A DNA stretch of 64,000 bases, taken from assembly GCA_029448655.1 (NCBI GenBank), contig JACCLO010000003.1, positions 3,844,001 through 3,908,000 of the forward strand, given 5' to 3'. A program made the translations under genes and the position numbers. Source of the stretch: Wolfiporia cocos (lineage: Eukaryota; Basidiomycota; Agaricomycetes; Polyporales; Phaeolaceae). The notes under the pieces were generated by a model. The model was given only the letters and a program-made list of their open reading frames with translations, was not told the origin of the DNA and did no database searches. Of the stretch, positions 55,268-64,000 are shown piece by piece; the stretch's first letter is position 1, and each line of letters opens with the position of its first letter.

Positions 55268-55645
55268 ATGATGCTGGCAAAACCCGTGAAGTGCAATGCA
55301 CTAATCGACTCAGGAGCAATGTCGAACCTGATCCACAGCAGAGTGGTAGAAAAATACAAGGTGCCCACACAACCCTTGAAGAACCCGATCATCGTCAAAA
55401 ATGTTGACGGAACAGAAAACAAAGATGGGCGAATAGACCGAGAAGCTACCATACTACTACGATATCCGAAGACCCAGAAAACGCGAAAAGTCCGATTCCT
55501 GGTAGGATCAATCGGAACGGAAAATATGATTCTAGGGTATGGATGGCTAAAAGACGAAAACCCCACAATCGACTGGAAGGACCAAACAGTCGATGTACGG
55601 TCGATACTAGGGGCAGAAGAAAAGAAACAGGAAGCCACGATCTGA
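55268..55645 (+). CDS. Retroviral-type aspartic protease of the element
   Basis: The first ATG in this frame is at 55268; the frame is open from 55115 and so overlaps the end of gag by 64 nt. The active-site triad is in NALIDSGAMSNLI, and the flap and C-terminal ILGYGWL motif are present. It lies in the -1 frame relative to gag. The stop TGA (55643-55645) is followed without a gap by the ATG of the dUTPase-pol ORF in the same frame. Confidence 0.88.
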   Translation: MMLAKPVKCNALIDSGAMSNLIHSRVVEKYKVPTQPLKNPIIVKNVDGTENKDGRIDREATILLRYPKTQKTRKVRFLVGSIGTENMILGYGWLKDENPTIDWKDQTVDVRSILGAEEKKQEATI

Positions 55646-58239
55646 ATGGATACGGTGGAGATGGTAGTTGCCCCAGAAGGAAAAATTCCAACAAGGGGGA
55701 CCCAAGAAGCTGCAGGGTACGACCTTTACGCCGCAGAAGAAACCGAGATTCCCGCCGGAGGATGGAAACTCGTCTCCACAGGAGTAAAAATGAAGATCCC
55801 GAAGGGATCGTATGGAAGGCTGGCCGGACGATCAGGCAACACCCTCAGACACGGACTGGTGGTACAAGCCGGAATCATAGACTCGGACTACCGAGGAGAC
55901 GTCGGAGCCATCGTCTTCAACTACTCAGACAAAGTGCATAGAATTATCCCAGGCATGCGAATAGCCCAGATAATTTTCGAACGACACCTCACCCCCGACA
56001 TCTTAGAAGTCGAAGACCTAGACGAAACAAAACGAGGGGAGAAAGGGTTCGGATCCACGGACCAGCCAGAAGAAACAGCACAGCGGCTCTATACTCCCGA
56101 AGAGTACAAAGCGATCCGACGCTTCGCAAAAGATAACCCTAGGATCATAGGAAAGAAAGGGGAGACGCGAAAGAAGTTCCGAACAAAGATACAAATCATC
56201 AACGCTGTCAGAAAAGCGCTGACGAAATCCCAGGAATTCGCACAAAAAACCCCCGAACCAGAACGAACGATTAAAGAGATGGTCCCGAAACACCTACTGG
56301 ACTTCGCCAAGGTGTTCAGTAAGGAATCCGCAGCAGCGTTTCCCCCATCGAGACCATGGGACCACGCAATCGAATTAAAACCCGATTTCGTACCAAAAGA
56401 CTGCAAAGTCTATGCACTCTCGCCTAAAGAGCAACAGGCACTGGACGAATTCCTAAAAGAAAACTTGGCCAAGGGATTCATAGTCCCTTCAAAATCCCCG
56501 ATGGCGTCACCATTCTTTTTCGTCCCAAAGAAAGACAGCGGCCTACGACCCTGTCAAGATTATCGATATCTGAATGAAGGGACGATAAAGAACGTTTATC
56601 CCTTGCCACTGATCTCAGAGCTCCTGGAAAAGCTAAAAGGAGCAAAGATCTTCACAAAAATGGACCTTAGGGTGGGATACAACAACGTGCGAATCAAAAA
56701 AGGAGACGAATGGAAAGCAGCCTTCAAAACGAACCGAGGGTTGTACGAGCCCACGGTTATGTTTTTCGGATTGTGCAATGCACCCGGGACCTTTCAGGCA
56801 ATGATGAACGAAATCCTGAAAGAAGAAATCCTCGAAGGATGGGTGCTTGTTTATATGGACGACATCCTCATTTTCTCAGAAAACGAGAAAATACACAAGG
56901 AACGGGAGCGGCGGATCCTTCAGAGATTGGTGGATAACCACCTCTTTGTGAAACCCGAGAAATGCGCCTTCGGTGTCGACAGAGTCGAATTTCTGGGACT
57001 GGTCATCACCCCAGGAAATATCCAGATGGACCCAGCGAAACTCAATGGGATTAAGGAGTGGCCGACTCCCCGAAATCTCAAAGAAGTCAGATCCTTCCTA
57101 GGATTTGCAAACTTCTATCGGAAATTTATCGATCACTACTCTACGCATGCCCGACCCTTGGTAGACCTCACAAAAACGGTCACAGGGACAGGGTTCCAAT
57201 GGACGGAGAAAGAACAGAAAGCATTCGAATTCATGAAGAAAGCATTCACGACGGCGCCCGCACTAGGAACACCAGATAAGGAGAAACCGTTCATCCTCGA
57301 AACAGATGCATCTCAGTTCGCCACAGGAGCAGTACTGAAACAGATAGATGAAACAGGGAGCGAACGGCCGGTGGGATACCTCTCACAATCCCTGACACCA
57401 ACAGAACGGAACTACGAAATCTACGATCGCGAACTACTCGGGATAGTCCGAGCATTAGAAGAATGGCGGCACCTATTGGAAGGAGCACCACATCGGATCT
57501 TGATCCGAAGTGATCATCAGAACCTGACGTACTGGAGAAGCGCACAGCGCCTAAATTGGCGACAAGCGAGATGGCATCTATTCCTTTCGCAATTCGACCT
57601 GAAATTGCAGCACGTCCCCGGAAGGAAACTAGTCATGGCCGACACGCTTTCCAGGTTGTACCACCTGGACGAAAGCAACGAAGACAACGAGGGAATCACC
57701 ATGATTCCAGACGAACTCGTCGTCCACGCAATCCAGATCCCGATCATCGATCGAATCAAGAACGCCAACGATCGAGATGAATCTGCGGAACAGGCAATCC
57801 GCGCTCTAGGGGGCACAGGCGAATTCCCCGCGCGAACCACCGCAGATGAATGGCAACAAACGGATGGGATACTGCTCTACAGGGGCAGGATGTACGTGCC
57901 AAAGGATGAGGGCCTTCGACGGGACGTCATCTCAAAATACCACGACACGATCCCGGCCGGACACCCTGGGATCTGGGGTACAACAGTACAGGTTACGACC
58001 CACTTTTGGTGGCCTGACATGAGAACAATGATAGCGGAATACGTCCGGGGCTGTGCAATCTGTCAACAGATGAAACCTGATAGGAATCCGCTGAAACCCC
58101 CTTTGCAACCAATACCGACACGGGAAGACGCCCTCCCCTTCTCACAGTGCTCGGTCGATTTTGTCACCGACCTGCCAAGAGTCGGAAAATATGACTCCAT
58201 GATGGTGATTGTCGACCATGGCCTATCCAAGGCCATCTC
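55646..58239 (+). CDS. dUTPase - reverse transcriptase - RNase H - integrase (5' part of pol)
   Basis: The dUTPase (about residues 1-135) has all five motifs: AGYDLYAAEE, GRLAGRSG, GIIDSDYRGDVGAIVFN, RIAQIIF and RGEKGFGSTD. The RT has KMDLRVGYNNVRI and the catalytic YMDD (VLVYMDDILIFS). RNase H has LETDASQFATGAVL, DRELLGIVRALEEW and SDHQNLTYW. The integrase zinc finger (HPGIWGTTVQVTTHFWWPDM; CAICQQMKP) and the first catalytic Asp (SVDFVTDLP) follow. The genuine coding part stops at the nested solo LTR (58240); the frame then runs 67 more bases into it before a stop at 58304-58306. Confidence 0.9.
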
Positions 58240-58860
58240 TGTCACAGACTTACCTGTCTGTGCGACCCTGGCTACAGGGGAACCCCCACATGCCTGCATA
58301 GAGTGAGCAGACGGCACCGACGTACTCATAGGTCAGCCAAAGCGAACTCATAGGTCCACCCATAAGGTGCCCAGCCGCCGAGGCGAACTCATAGGTCCAC
58401 CCTAGGAGTGCCCAGCCGCTAAGGCCCCCAGACGTCGAGTCGCAACCCACAGACTAGCAGTCAAGATGAGGCCCCGGGCCAGCAGCAACGCAGACAGATG
58501 GTAAGAGAGGAGCTTGCGCTCAATGATGAGAATCCTAAAGATGGGGCTGTAAGGCCACCATCTTGTCGTATATATACATGTGTGAGCGTAGTACCTACGA
58601 GCCCAGCCCTAAAGTAATGGTCCGTGCACATTATCTACAGGGCACATGACAAGTAACGCTACATGTGCTAATGTGACCATGAGTGACAGTACCTGAGGCG
58701 CGCGCTACCCTACAGCGCTAACCGATCCGGTCAGGTGATCTATATACTCGAGAACTAACGTGAGACAAAGCGTTAGTGTAGCGGAGCGGCGTACGCCTAG
58801 CGCCGCCCATACAGCTAACGTGAGTGGAGTCAGGTACCCCCCCAGGGTATAACCGTGACA
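58240..58860. mobile_element. Solo LTR of a second retrotransposon, nested in the integrase
   Basis: 621 bp, beginning TGTCACAG and ending CCGTGACA, with the 5-bp duplication ATCTC on both sides (58235-58239 and 58861-58865). TG...CA ends, a 5-bp duplication, an internal TATA (TATATATAC near 58,570) and lack of any coding sequence fit a solo LTR left by recombination. Internally it holds two near-copies of a unit with GCGAACTCATAGGTCCACCC (about 58,340-58,410). Confidence 0.85.
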
Positions 58861-60945
58861 ATCTCTCTCACCCCATGCGACAAAACGATCACTAGCGAAG
58901 GGGCGGCAGAGATATTTCACCGGAAAATCTACTCGCTATATGGCATCCCTCGAAAGATCATTTCAGACAGAGGACCGCAGTTTGCATCAAAGCTTTTCAA
59001 GGAATTATGCAAGCTGCAGGGAACAGAATCAGCGATGAGTACGGCGTACCATCCACAGACCGACGGACAGACAGAAAGAATGAATCAACAGATCGAAGTA
59101 TACCTTCGCATCTATTGCATGAACGACCCGTTCCAATGGGTACAACGACTGCCTGACGTCGAATTTGCGCACAACACCAGACGAACCGAAAACCGGCCAG
59201 CGCCACTTGAAATAATCTTAGGATATGTCCCGAGAGGATTCCCAGACTATGACAGAGTAGGGAACGTCCCGGCAGCTGTCGACAGGATCAAGAAGATCAA
59301 AGAGGCGCGAAAGATGGCATTCATCGCACATGAATTAGCCCAGAAGAGAATGGCAGGGCGGTTCCTCAGAGAACTGCCGAAGCTTGAGAAAGGGGATAAG
59401 GTCTGGCTCGACGCAAAGGACCTAACTATCCCCTACGAATCTAACAAGCTGGCACCAAAAAGGGAAGGACCCTTCACTATCACAGAAAAGATGGGACCCA
59501 CGACATATCGGCTGCAATTACCAACAAGCTGGAAAGTTCATCCGGTATTCCACGCCGCCTTACTAAAACCATTCAAAGAAACAAGGGTGCACGGACCCAA
59601 TTACTTACGGCCGCCACCTGATGTCATCAAGGGACAGGAAGAATATGAGGTCGAAGCCATCTTGGCTGACAGATGGAAAGGAAAGAAGCATCAATACTTC
59701 GTCAAGTGGAAAGGCTATGCCACGGCCGACAATTCATGGGAAGACAAGGCGAACTTGGAGCACTCCAAGGAGCTGATAAAAGACTACCACAGGACGAGAG
59801 TCAGGGCAACCCCAACACTCGAAAACAGGACAGTAATAGTATGTCGACGACTCGCCACCAGCTCCCCCGTCGTACCACGACCCCCGGCAATGCAGATCGT
59901 CGAGAAGGCCGACCGCGAGGTACGCCACCAAGAAGGTACTCCCCCCAGCATCTGCAGATTAGACACGCCCTCATCTGGTACAGGGCCGAGGGACCTTTTG
60001 CTGGCCGAGCCGATGGCTGGTCGGCCCTCTTCGACATCGCGCAGGACCTCACCCACGTTTACAGCTCGTACCAGAACATCACCGAGGACCTCGTCCGAAT
60101 GGAGGGGCAGATCAGAGTGCAGAGAGAGGGACTCGAGCTACTCACCGACAGACTTATCGACCAATTGGCCGCCACCACGACGGCCCGACTACGACACGCG
60201 CTCAACGACTTCGAGGATCGCAAGCACGTTGCTCCCAGTCGACCCGAATACACACCGCGACCCGCCCGCTTTTTCACCCCCGACGAACGACGCCGAGTTG
60301 CAAGGCCGTTTGATTTTATGGAGGGCGATAGAGTATTATTTCCGTTGCCTACCGAGACTCAGAGGGCCCGCCGAACAGGAGTTAGAGACCCGACACCACG
60401 TATTTCTGGTATGGGAGGCAACGGGAGACGTGAACCACCTGCACGCCCGACGAGCCCTAGGGCTACCCCAGCGCGACAGCGAAGAGCGAATAGCACGCCG
60501 CCTATTCAACGATCTCCTTCAGTGCAGAGTATTACCCGCGAGGAGTTTGAGCGAGGTGCGAGGGAGCACGAACGAGACACCGCCTCCCTACCCACATGGG
60601 CCGCACGAAACCTACACCGAGCCGCACACCACTGGAGGTACCAACATAACGAATACCTCCGCGATATCCCTTCCCTACGGGTACCAGCGAGGCCCTCACC
60701 CGAGCAGCCGTGTCGACAATGTGGTTCCGCTAACCACTGGATCCTCGACTGCCCCGATTATATTTGCAGAACTTGTGGGCTCAATCAACCAGGTCATCGA
60801 CAGAATGAATGCCGCCAACACTTCGTATGGCGAACTCCTACGACCCCGTCCCTCAGCGGGAACGGCGACATCTACAACGAGCAGGACGCCGAGGCACTCT
60901 GAAGAGGGAAACTTGGAAAATTCGTCGAGGCCGACGAATGCTTAG
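58861..60945 (+). CDS. Integrase core, C-terminal domain and chromodomain (3' part of pol)
   Basis: The reading continues the integrase directly after the solo LTR: the second Asp is in SDRGPQFASKLFKELCKL and the Glu in HPQTDGQTERMNQQIE. The GPF-like C-terminal region follows (REGPFTITEKMGPTTYRLQL; VHPVFHAALLKPF). The chromodomain EYEVEAILADRWKGKKHQYF with VKWKGYATADNSWEDKANLE marks it as a chromovirus, which probably targets marked chromatin. The frame stays open for a further 370 codons of Arg/Thr/Pro-rich sequence to 60945. That tail overlaps a second ORF in another phase, and which frame is used there is unclear. The pol gene as it stands is split by the solo LTR. Confidence 0.85.
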   Translation: MSLTPCDKTITSEGAAEIFHRKIYSLYGIPRKIISDRGPQFASKLFKELCKLQGTESAMSTAYHPQTDGQTERMNQQIEVYLRIYCMNDPFQWVQRLPDVEFAHNTRRTENRPAPLEIILGYVPRGFPDYDRVGNVPAAVDRIKKIKEARKMAFIAHELAQKRMAGRFLRELPKLEKGDKVWLDAKDLTIPYESNKLAPKREGPFTITEKMGPTTYRLQLPTSWKVHPVFHAALLKPFKETRVHGPNYLRPPPDVIKGQEEYEVEAILADRWKGKKHQYFVKWKGYATADNSWEDKANLEHSKELIKDYHRTRVRATPTLENRTVIVCRRLATSSPVVPRPPAMQIVEKADREVRHQEGTPPSICRLDTPSSGTGPRDLLLAEPMAGRPSSTSRRTSPTFTARTRTSPRTSSEWRGRSECRERDSSYSPTDLSTNWPPPRRPDYDTRSTTSRIASTLLPVDPNTHRDPPAFSPPTNDAELQGRLILWRAIEYYFRCLPRLRGPAEQELETRHHVFLVWEATGDVNHLHARRALGLPQRDSEERIARRLFNDLLQCRVLPARSLSEVRGSTNETPPPYPHGPHETYTEPHTTGGTNITNTSAISLPYGYQRGPHPSSRVDNVVPLTTGSSTAPIIFAELVGSINQVIDRMNAANTSYGELLRPRPSAGTATSTTSRTPRHSEEGNLENSSRPTNA
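59841..60902 (+). CDS. Extra ORF 3' of pol with two zinc knuckles
   Basis: 353 codons from ATG 59841 in the -1 phase relative to pol, entirely inside the open pol tail. The N-terminus is Arg/Pro-rich. The middle looks like an ordered helical domain (HALIWYRAEGPFAGRADGWS; DLTHVYSSYQNITEDLVRME; GLELLTDRLIDQLAATTTAR). A basic linker leads to two consecutive zinc knuckles: CRQCGSANHWILDC (C-x2-C-x4-H-x4-C) and CRTCGLNQPGHRQNEC (C-x2-C-x6-H-x4-C). Its composition looks more protein-like than the overlapping pol tail. Ordinary chromoviruses have no such gene. Role unknown; nucleic-acid chaperone activity is a guess from the knuckles. Confidence 0.65.
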   Translation: MSTTRHQLPRRTTTPGNADRREGRPRGTPPRRYSPQHLQIRHALIWYRAEGPFAGRADGWSALFDIAQDLTHVYSSYQNITEDLVRMEGQIRVQREGLELLTDRLIDQLAATTTARLRHALNDFEDRKHVAPSRPEYTPRPARFFTPDERRRVARPFDFMEGDRVLFPLPTETQRARRTGVRDPTPRISGMGGNGRREPPARPTSPRATPARQRRANSTPPIQRSPSVQSITREEFERGAREHERDTASLPTWAARNLHRAAHHWRYQHNEYLRDIPSLRVPARPSPEQPCRQCGSANHWILDCPDYICRTCGLNQPGHRQNECRQHFVWRTPTTPSLSGNGDIYNEQDAEAL

Positions 60946-60956
60946 GGAGGGGCTGA

Positions 60957-61664
60957 TGTTACGGTTATTTTGATTTTTCGAATATCGACAGAACTCACCA
61001 TATGGCGAATACGATACAGGGACTTGTTGCGCAACCAACTCCCCTGGCTACTCGTGACTCTACTGGGCGCATCCCCAGTTGTACTAGTCTATAGGGCGCG
61101 TTTCATCTTTGGCAGATCCAACTCTGCCACCGTTTCATGTTAATCGTTTGTTAGCTGATAGATGGCATTCAACCGCCATCATTCCTATCTATCGTCTCAG
61201 ATATATCACTACATACCTATCAAACGTTTGATACTATAGCGTAGATAGTATCGGTGACATCTGGGACAGACTTGACCCCTAAAACCCAACGTAGTATATA
61301 AACTAATGTACCTACTGTCGAGGCTCTCCAGCTCGACCTTGTTGTACAAACAAGAAGTCTTATACTCGTTCTCAAACGTAGGAAACTACGCTCAGTATTT
61401 CTCGCTCGAGCAACCGAACGACTAAGTCCTCGAAGTGCACACTGACTTCTCGGACTTAGGCGAGTCTTATATTCTATTAGACTCGCACCTGAACAGATTA
61501 TATCCTCTAACACGTATTGGATATTACACGATCTCCTAGGAACTTCACCTAGGACCTGAAGGCATCTAACGAGCATTTGCCTTGCATACGGCTATACGCC
61601 CACGTGCAGAAGAACGATCCATATTCGCGACTCGAATATACGAACGGGTATTCGACCTGTAACA
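60957..61664 (+). repeat. 3' LTR
   Basis: 708 bp, the same length as the 5' LTR, with six differences noted (two near 60,999-61,001, two near 61,184, one at 61,619 and one at 61,658). Preceded by the purine tract AGGGAGGGG. Confidence 0.93.
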
Positions 61665-61669
61665 ATTTG
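61665..61669. repeat. Target-site duplication, right (ATTTG)
   Basis: Identical to 52575-52579. Confidence 0.9.
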
Positions 61670-62286
61670 AGTAAAATCTAAAACCTGAGATCTCTTGCAA
61701 ACACAAAGGTTGAGGATTCTCAGGTTTTCGATTTTTGATAAAGTGCATCAGTCCCTTCTTATGTGGCTATTTATGTGGCCGACCCGTCGAATTAGTCAGC
61801 ATCGCACAATTTAGGAGGATGACATTATCCATCGAATATATGCCCAGACATACAGATTGTGTCTTCCAACATGTAGTCTCGAGAGACCATTGCTAAGAGC
61901 ATACAATCCACAAAGCGAACATTCAAAGGTATGATATACTGCCTCGTTATATTGTGAGTTAATTGTTGACGTTTACATAAATTCTATATGCATTTGCAGA
62001 TGTTTATGGATGCATACCGCAAGGGACTCTCTGGCTCCCAAGCAGCTTGGGCGGTGACCATGGTCGTAGAGTGACCCCAGAAGGTGTCTCGGCCAAGCTA
62101 GACAATGTAACATAGATTGAATCCTTTCATGCCCAGGACAGCACGTGTACTCTGTTTTTGTAATTTACATATCATGTAATAGACAAGTCCTGATCATGCC
62201 GGATTAGTCTGCGGCACGTGGATGTCACGGTGTGACACCCCCTGGTTGAGTATGACTTGGGTCTATCTTACCACAGGTAGCAAAGA
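61670..62286. other. Intergenic, right flank of the retrotransposon
   Basis: AT-rich, no gene. An 11-bp inverted repeat (AAAACCTGAGA 61680-61690; TCTCAGGTTTT 61718-61728) could form a hairpin. The right arm of the 25-bp inverted repeat is at 62246-62270. Confidence 0.45.
62246..62270 (-). repeat. 25-bp inverted repeat, right arm
   Basis: TTGAGTATGACTTGGGTCTA plus TCTTA, the perfect reverse complement of 52464-52488. Confidence 0.75.
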
Positions 62287-64000
62287 TCAGGTGCTCTTAT
62301 GCATGTTTTTCAAAGTTGCCTCATTGAGCATTAGAGTAGTCATGATGCATAAAATTGCCCCTAGGGTACACGGCAGCTGTATATATATATACATGAAGGA
62401 AGGTGCCCCAGATGCATTTACAGTGTCTCCCAAGATGCATCTCCGGCACTGAAGTCCCTCGATAAGGAGGGATGATAGCATGGATGAGCGTACATCCGAG
62501 TCAATCCACAGCGTCGTGAGCGTAGGGACGCGCACAAGGATGTCAAACCATTGAGCCTCTTCTAGAGGGAATGAGATAAATGTCAGGTGAAGATGATGCA
62601 ACGATGTAAAGGACAGATGACCAAAGGGAGCGTCCTTCAACACAGTGGCCACTGGCTGTGCCGTGTCCCACTTCGCTTCAAGTAAACCTGATCTCATTGG
62701 TCGTAGAGCGACATCGCGGGACCATGGTCTGCGATGAACGGTCAAGGACAACGTCTCGATTGTAGAGATGATCTTTTGCAGCGACGGGCAAAGCTCGCCA
62801 AAGTCAGCACGTAAGTCCGATAAAGACGGACAATCGTCGAAAAGCAGCTTGACATTGGTCGATGCACGGAACACTGGAGCACCCAGCAGTTCGATGTGCA
62901 TTAGGTATGTTTCTCCCCCAACGGTTAGCCGACGTAGGCTAGAAGGTGCGCACGAGACTCAAGGTAGGAGGGCGGAGGGGGGTATTAACGGTAGAACCGG
63001 GGAGCTATAGCAGGTTCAACGGTCTCAGTTGCAGGTATGATAACGAGCCTAGTATATTATGTACCTATAGCAGGTGCAACTATGGTACTGTCGTTAGCAT
63101 GTACATATGCGTAGCAAATGATCTATGGACTTACCGGTCTCAGTTGCAGGTATGATAACGAGCAACTGAGACCGGCGCAAAGTGCAAAGTTTTGTGGACG
63201 GTGATCTGCCAATCAAGTACAAACAACAGGATGGAACTCCGCATGCCAAAGATGGCATGCGGGCGCATCAGCGCCTCGACTCCGATAGCACGAGGCTATC
63301 GGCGGGCGGTGGCAGTGCTTGCCCGTCAACAGGGGGGTCTCGGGTGGATGTGGTATCGGAGAGCAACAGCTGCTCCAAATGCAGTTCTTCGATGTTAGAA
63401 TTATGCCGTACAGTTTTTAGAAGCAATCTCGTCGGCAACACTTCAACGTCCTTGAGAATGAGCGATGTGAGGCCAGTACAGTTCGGAAGGCTCAGGTAGA
63501 ACCTGTGAACTGAAAGTTCGCGTAATGTCGGATTATCCCCACCGAGAATCGGTTCGTCGAGTTCATGCTCGAAGCCTCCAAATGGGGTACTGATGCGTAG
63601 AGATTGCAACTGTGGCATCCGGGTTTCCTTCAGACGAACCCAGAACGCATACCATTCATCACCGTCAATGTTATAGAGCGCTACTTGATATAGCCGGCGA
63701 GCTTCGGCCGCAACGATGTCGACTACGAGCCCAATGAGGGCTGTAAGCATTGTCAGAGAGGAGGCTTACTTGGTATCCGTAACATTCCAACTTTCGTACA
63801 AATTATCATAATCGAGTTTAGCCCGTCCGTAATACGTCAAGCGCAACGGAAGACCAGACGATCGCGAGAGCAGCTCTGGGAGCAGATTCTGATTGATTGG
63901 ACGTGCAAAGCGAATACACGTCCAAAGCCATGGAGCAGCGAGCGCGAGATTGCGCCAGCGGGCGCAGACGTGCGTGACGGCGAGCACGGAGGTGCGGCTC
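62287..64000 (-). pseudogene. F-box/LRR paralog, 5' truncated by window end, probably disrupted
   Basis: The window ends inside the gene. Reading leftward: LAVTHVCARWRNLALAAPWL and WTCIRFARP are the same F-box block as in the gene at 49868-51469. A short intron (about 63,765-63,719) precedes leucine-rich stretches (MPQLQSLRISTPFGGFEHEL; LPNCTGLTSLILKDVEVLPT). The frame stops after 63,268. Leucine-rich sequence resumes at about 62,950 (SLRRLTVGGETYLMHIELLG; HLSFTSLHHLHLTFISFPLE; VPTLTTLWIDSDVRSSMLSS) and runs to about 62,410. The 300 bp between contain direct repeats and a perfect hairpin and look like an insertion. The end of the gene is unclear. Confidence 0.6.
63020..63175. repeat. Direct repeats and perfect stem-loop inside the F-box paralog
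   Basis: A 29-bp sequence starting CGGTCTCAGTTGCAGGTATG is present at 63020-63048 and again at 63135-63163. The second copy is followed by GCAACTGAGACCGG (63162-63175), which pairs perfectly with CCGGTCTCAGTTGC (63134-63147) around a 14-nt loop. Confidence 0.85.

Larger units (their letters stand above)
52580..61664 (+). mobile_element. LTR retrotransposon, Ty3/Gypsy chromovirus with dUTPase (9,085 bp)
   Basis: Two 708-bp LTRs (52580-53287, 60957-61664) start TGTTACGG and end TAACA. They are flanked by the 5-bp duplication ATTTG (52575-52579, 61665-61669). The internal order is gag (53334-55178), protease (55268-55645), dUTPase-RT-RNase H-integrase (55646 onward), chromodomain (about 59,640-59,790) and a further overlapping ORF (59841-60902). 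I count six differences between the LTRs, so the insertion is recent. The only clear disablement is a 621-bp solo LTR nested in the integrase (58240-58860). A primer-binding site next to the left LTR and a purine tract (AGGGAGGGG, 60944-60952) next to the right LTR are present. Confidence 0.95.

Noticed and set aside
58240..58306. Apparent C-terminal extension of pol
   Set aside because: It is read into the nested solo LTR and is not part of the original protein.
1..64000. tRNA, rRNA, CRISPR array, bacterial-type operon or biosynthetic gene cluster
   Set aside because: I looked for T-loop motifs with acceptor pairing, regular spaced repeats and clustered biosynthetic enzymes, and found none. 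The eukaryotic intron structure excludes bacterial features.

Overview
The window is nuclear DNA of a filamentous basidiomycete, most likely an Agaricomycete of the Polyporales type. The genes are split by many introns of about 48-60 nt with GT(RNGT)...AG borders. The conserved proteins (mitoferrin, Taf10, Rpc53, Pta1/symplekin, mL44, Lrg1- and Rgd2-type RhoGAPs) are fungal in architecture, and the accessory DNA holds F-box paralogs and a dUTPase-bearing chromovirus. The species cannot be named from this sequence alone.

Positions 1-40.2 kb are a housekeeping region. In order they hold a 3' piece of histone H2A (+), a small membrane-anchored protein (-), an unknown gene (+), an F-BAR/DEP/RhoGAP protein (-), mitochondrial ribosomal protein mL44 (-) and vacuolar carboxypeptidase S (+). 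A decayed DDE transposase (-) follows, then a LIM/RhoGAP protein (+), the divergent ribosomal pair RPS15 (-)/RPP2 (+), a Zn2Cys6 regulator (+), V-ATPase subunit G (-) divergent from symplekin/Pta1 (+), and Pol III subunit Rpc53 (-). The region ends with a xanthine/hypoxanthine phosphoribosyltransferase (+), mitoferrin (+) and Taf10 (-). These genes serve chromatin, transcription, RNA processing, translation, vacuole and iron transport, with no sign of a dedicated cluster. Divergent promoters are short (132 bp for VMA10/PTA1, 343 bp for RPS15/RPP2). Several genes carry extreme exon structures: exons of 3, 7, 9, 10 and 16 nt, and probable GC-AG introns.

Positions 40.2-64 kb are accessory. They contain an intronless proline-rich orphan ORF between 18-bp direct repeats (41.1-42.6 kb), a tandem trio of related unknown genes (43.1-46.1 kb; one has a broken start), and a second copy of the small membrane protein family (47.2-47.8 kb). 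An F-box gene (49.9-51.5 kb) and a second, disrupted F-box paralog that leaves the window at its right end flank a young LTR retrotransposon.

That element (52,580-61,664) has two 708-bp LTRs with about six differences between them and a 5-bp ATTTG target-site duplication. Gag, protease, dUTPase, RT/RNase H, integrase and a chromodomain are recognisable, plus an overlapping 353-codon ORF with two zinc-knuckle motifs. A 621-bp solo LTR of another element is inserted in its integrase with its own ATCTC duplication. The sequence supports a Tf1-like self-priming mechanism: an 11-nt primer-binding site matches the predicted mRNA 5' end.
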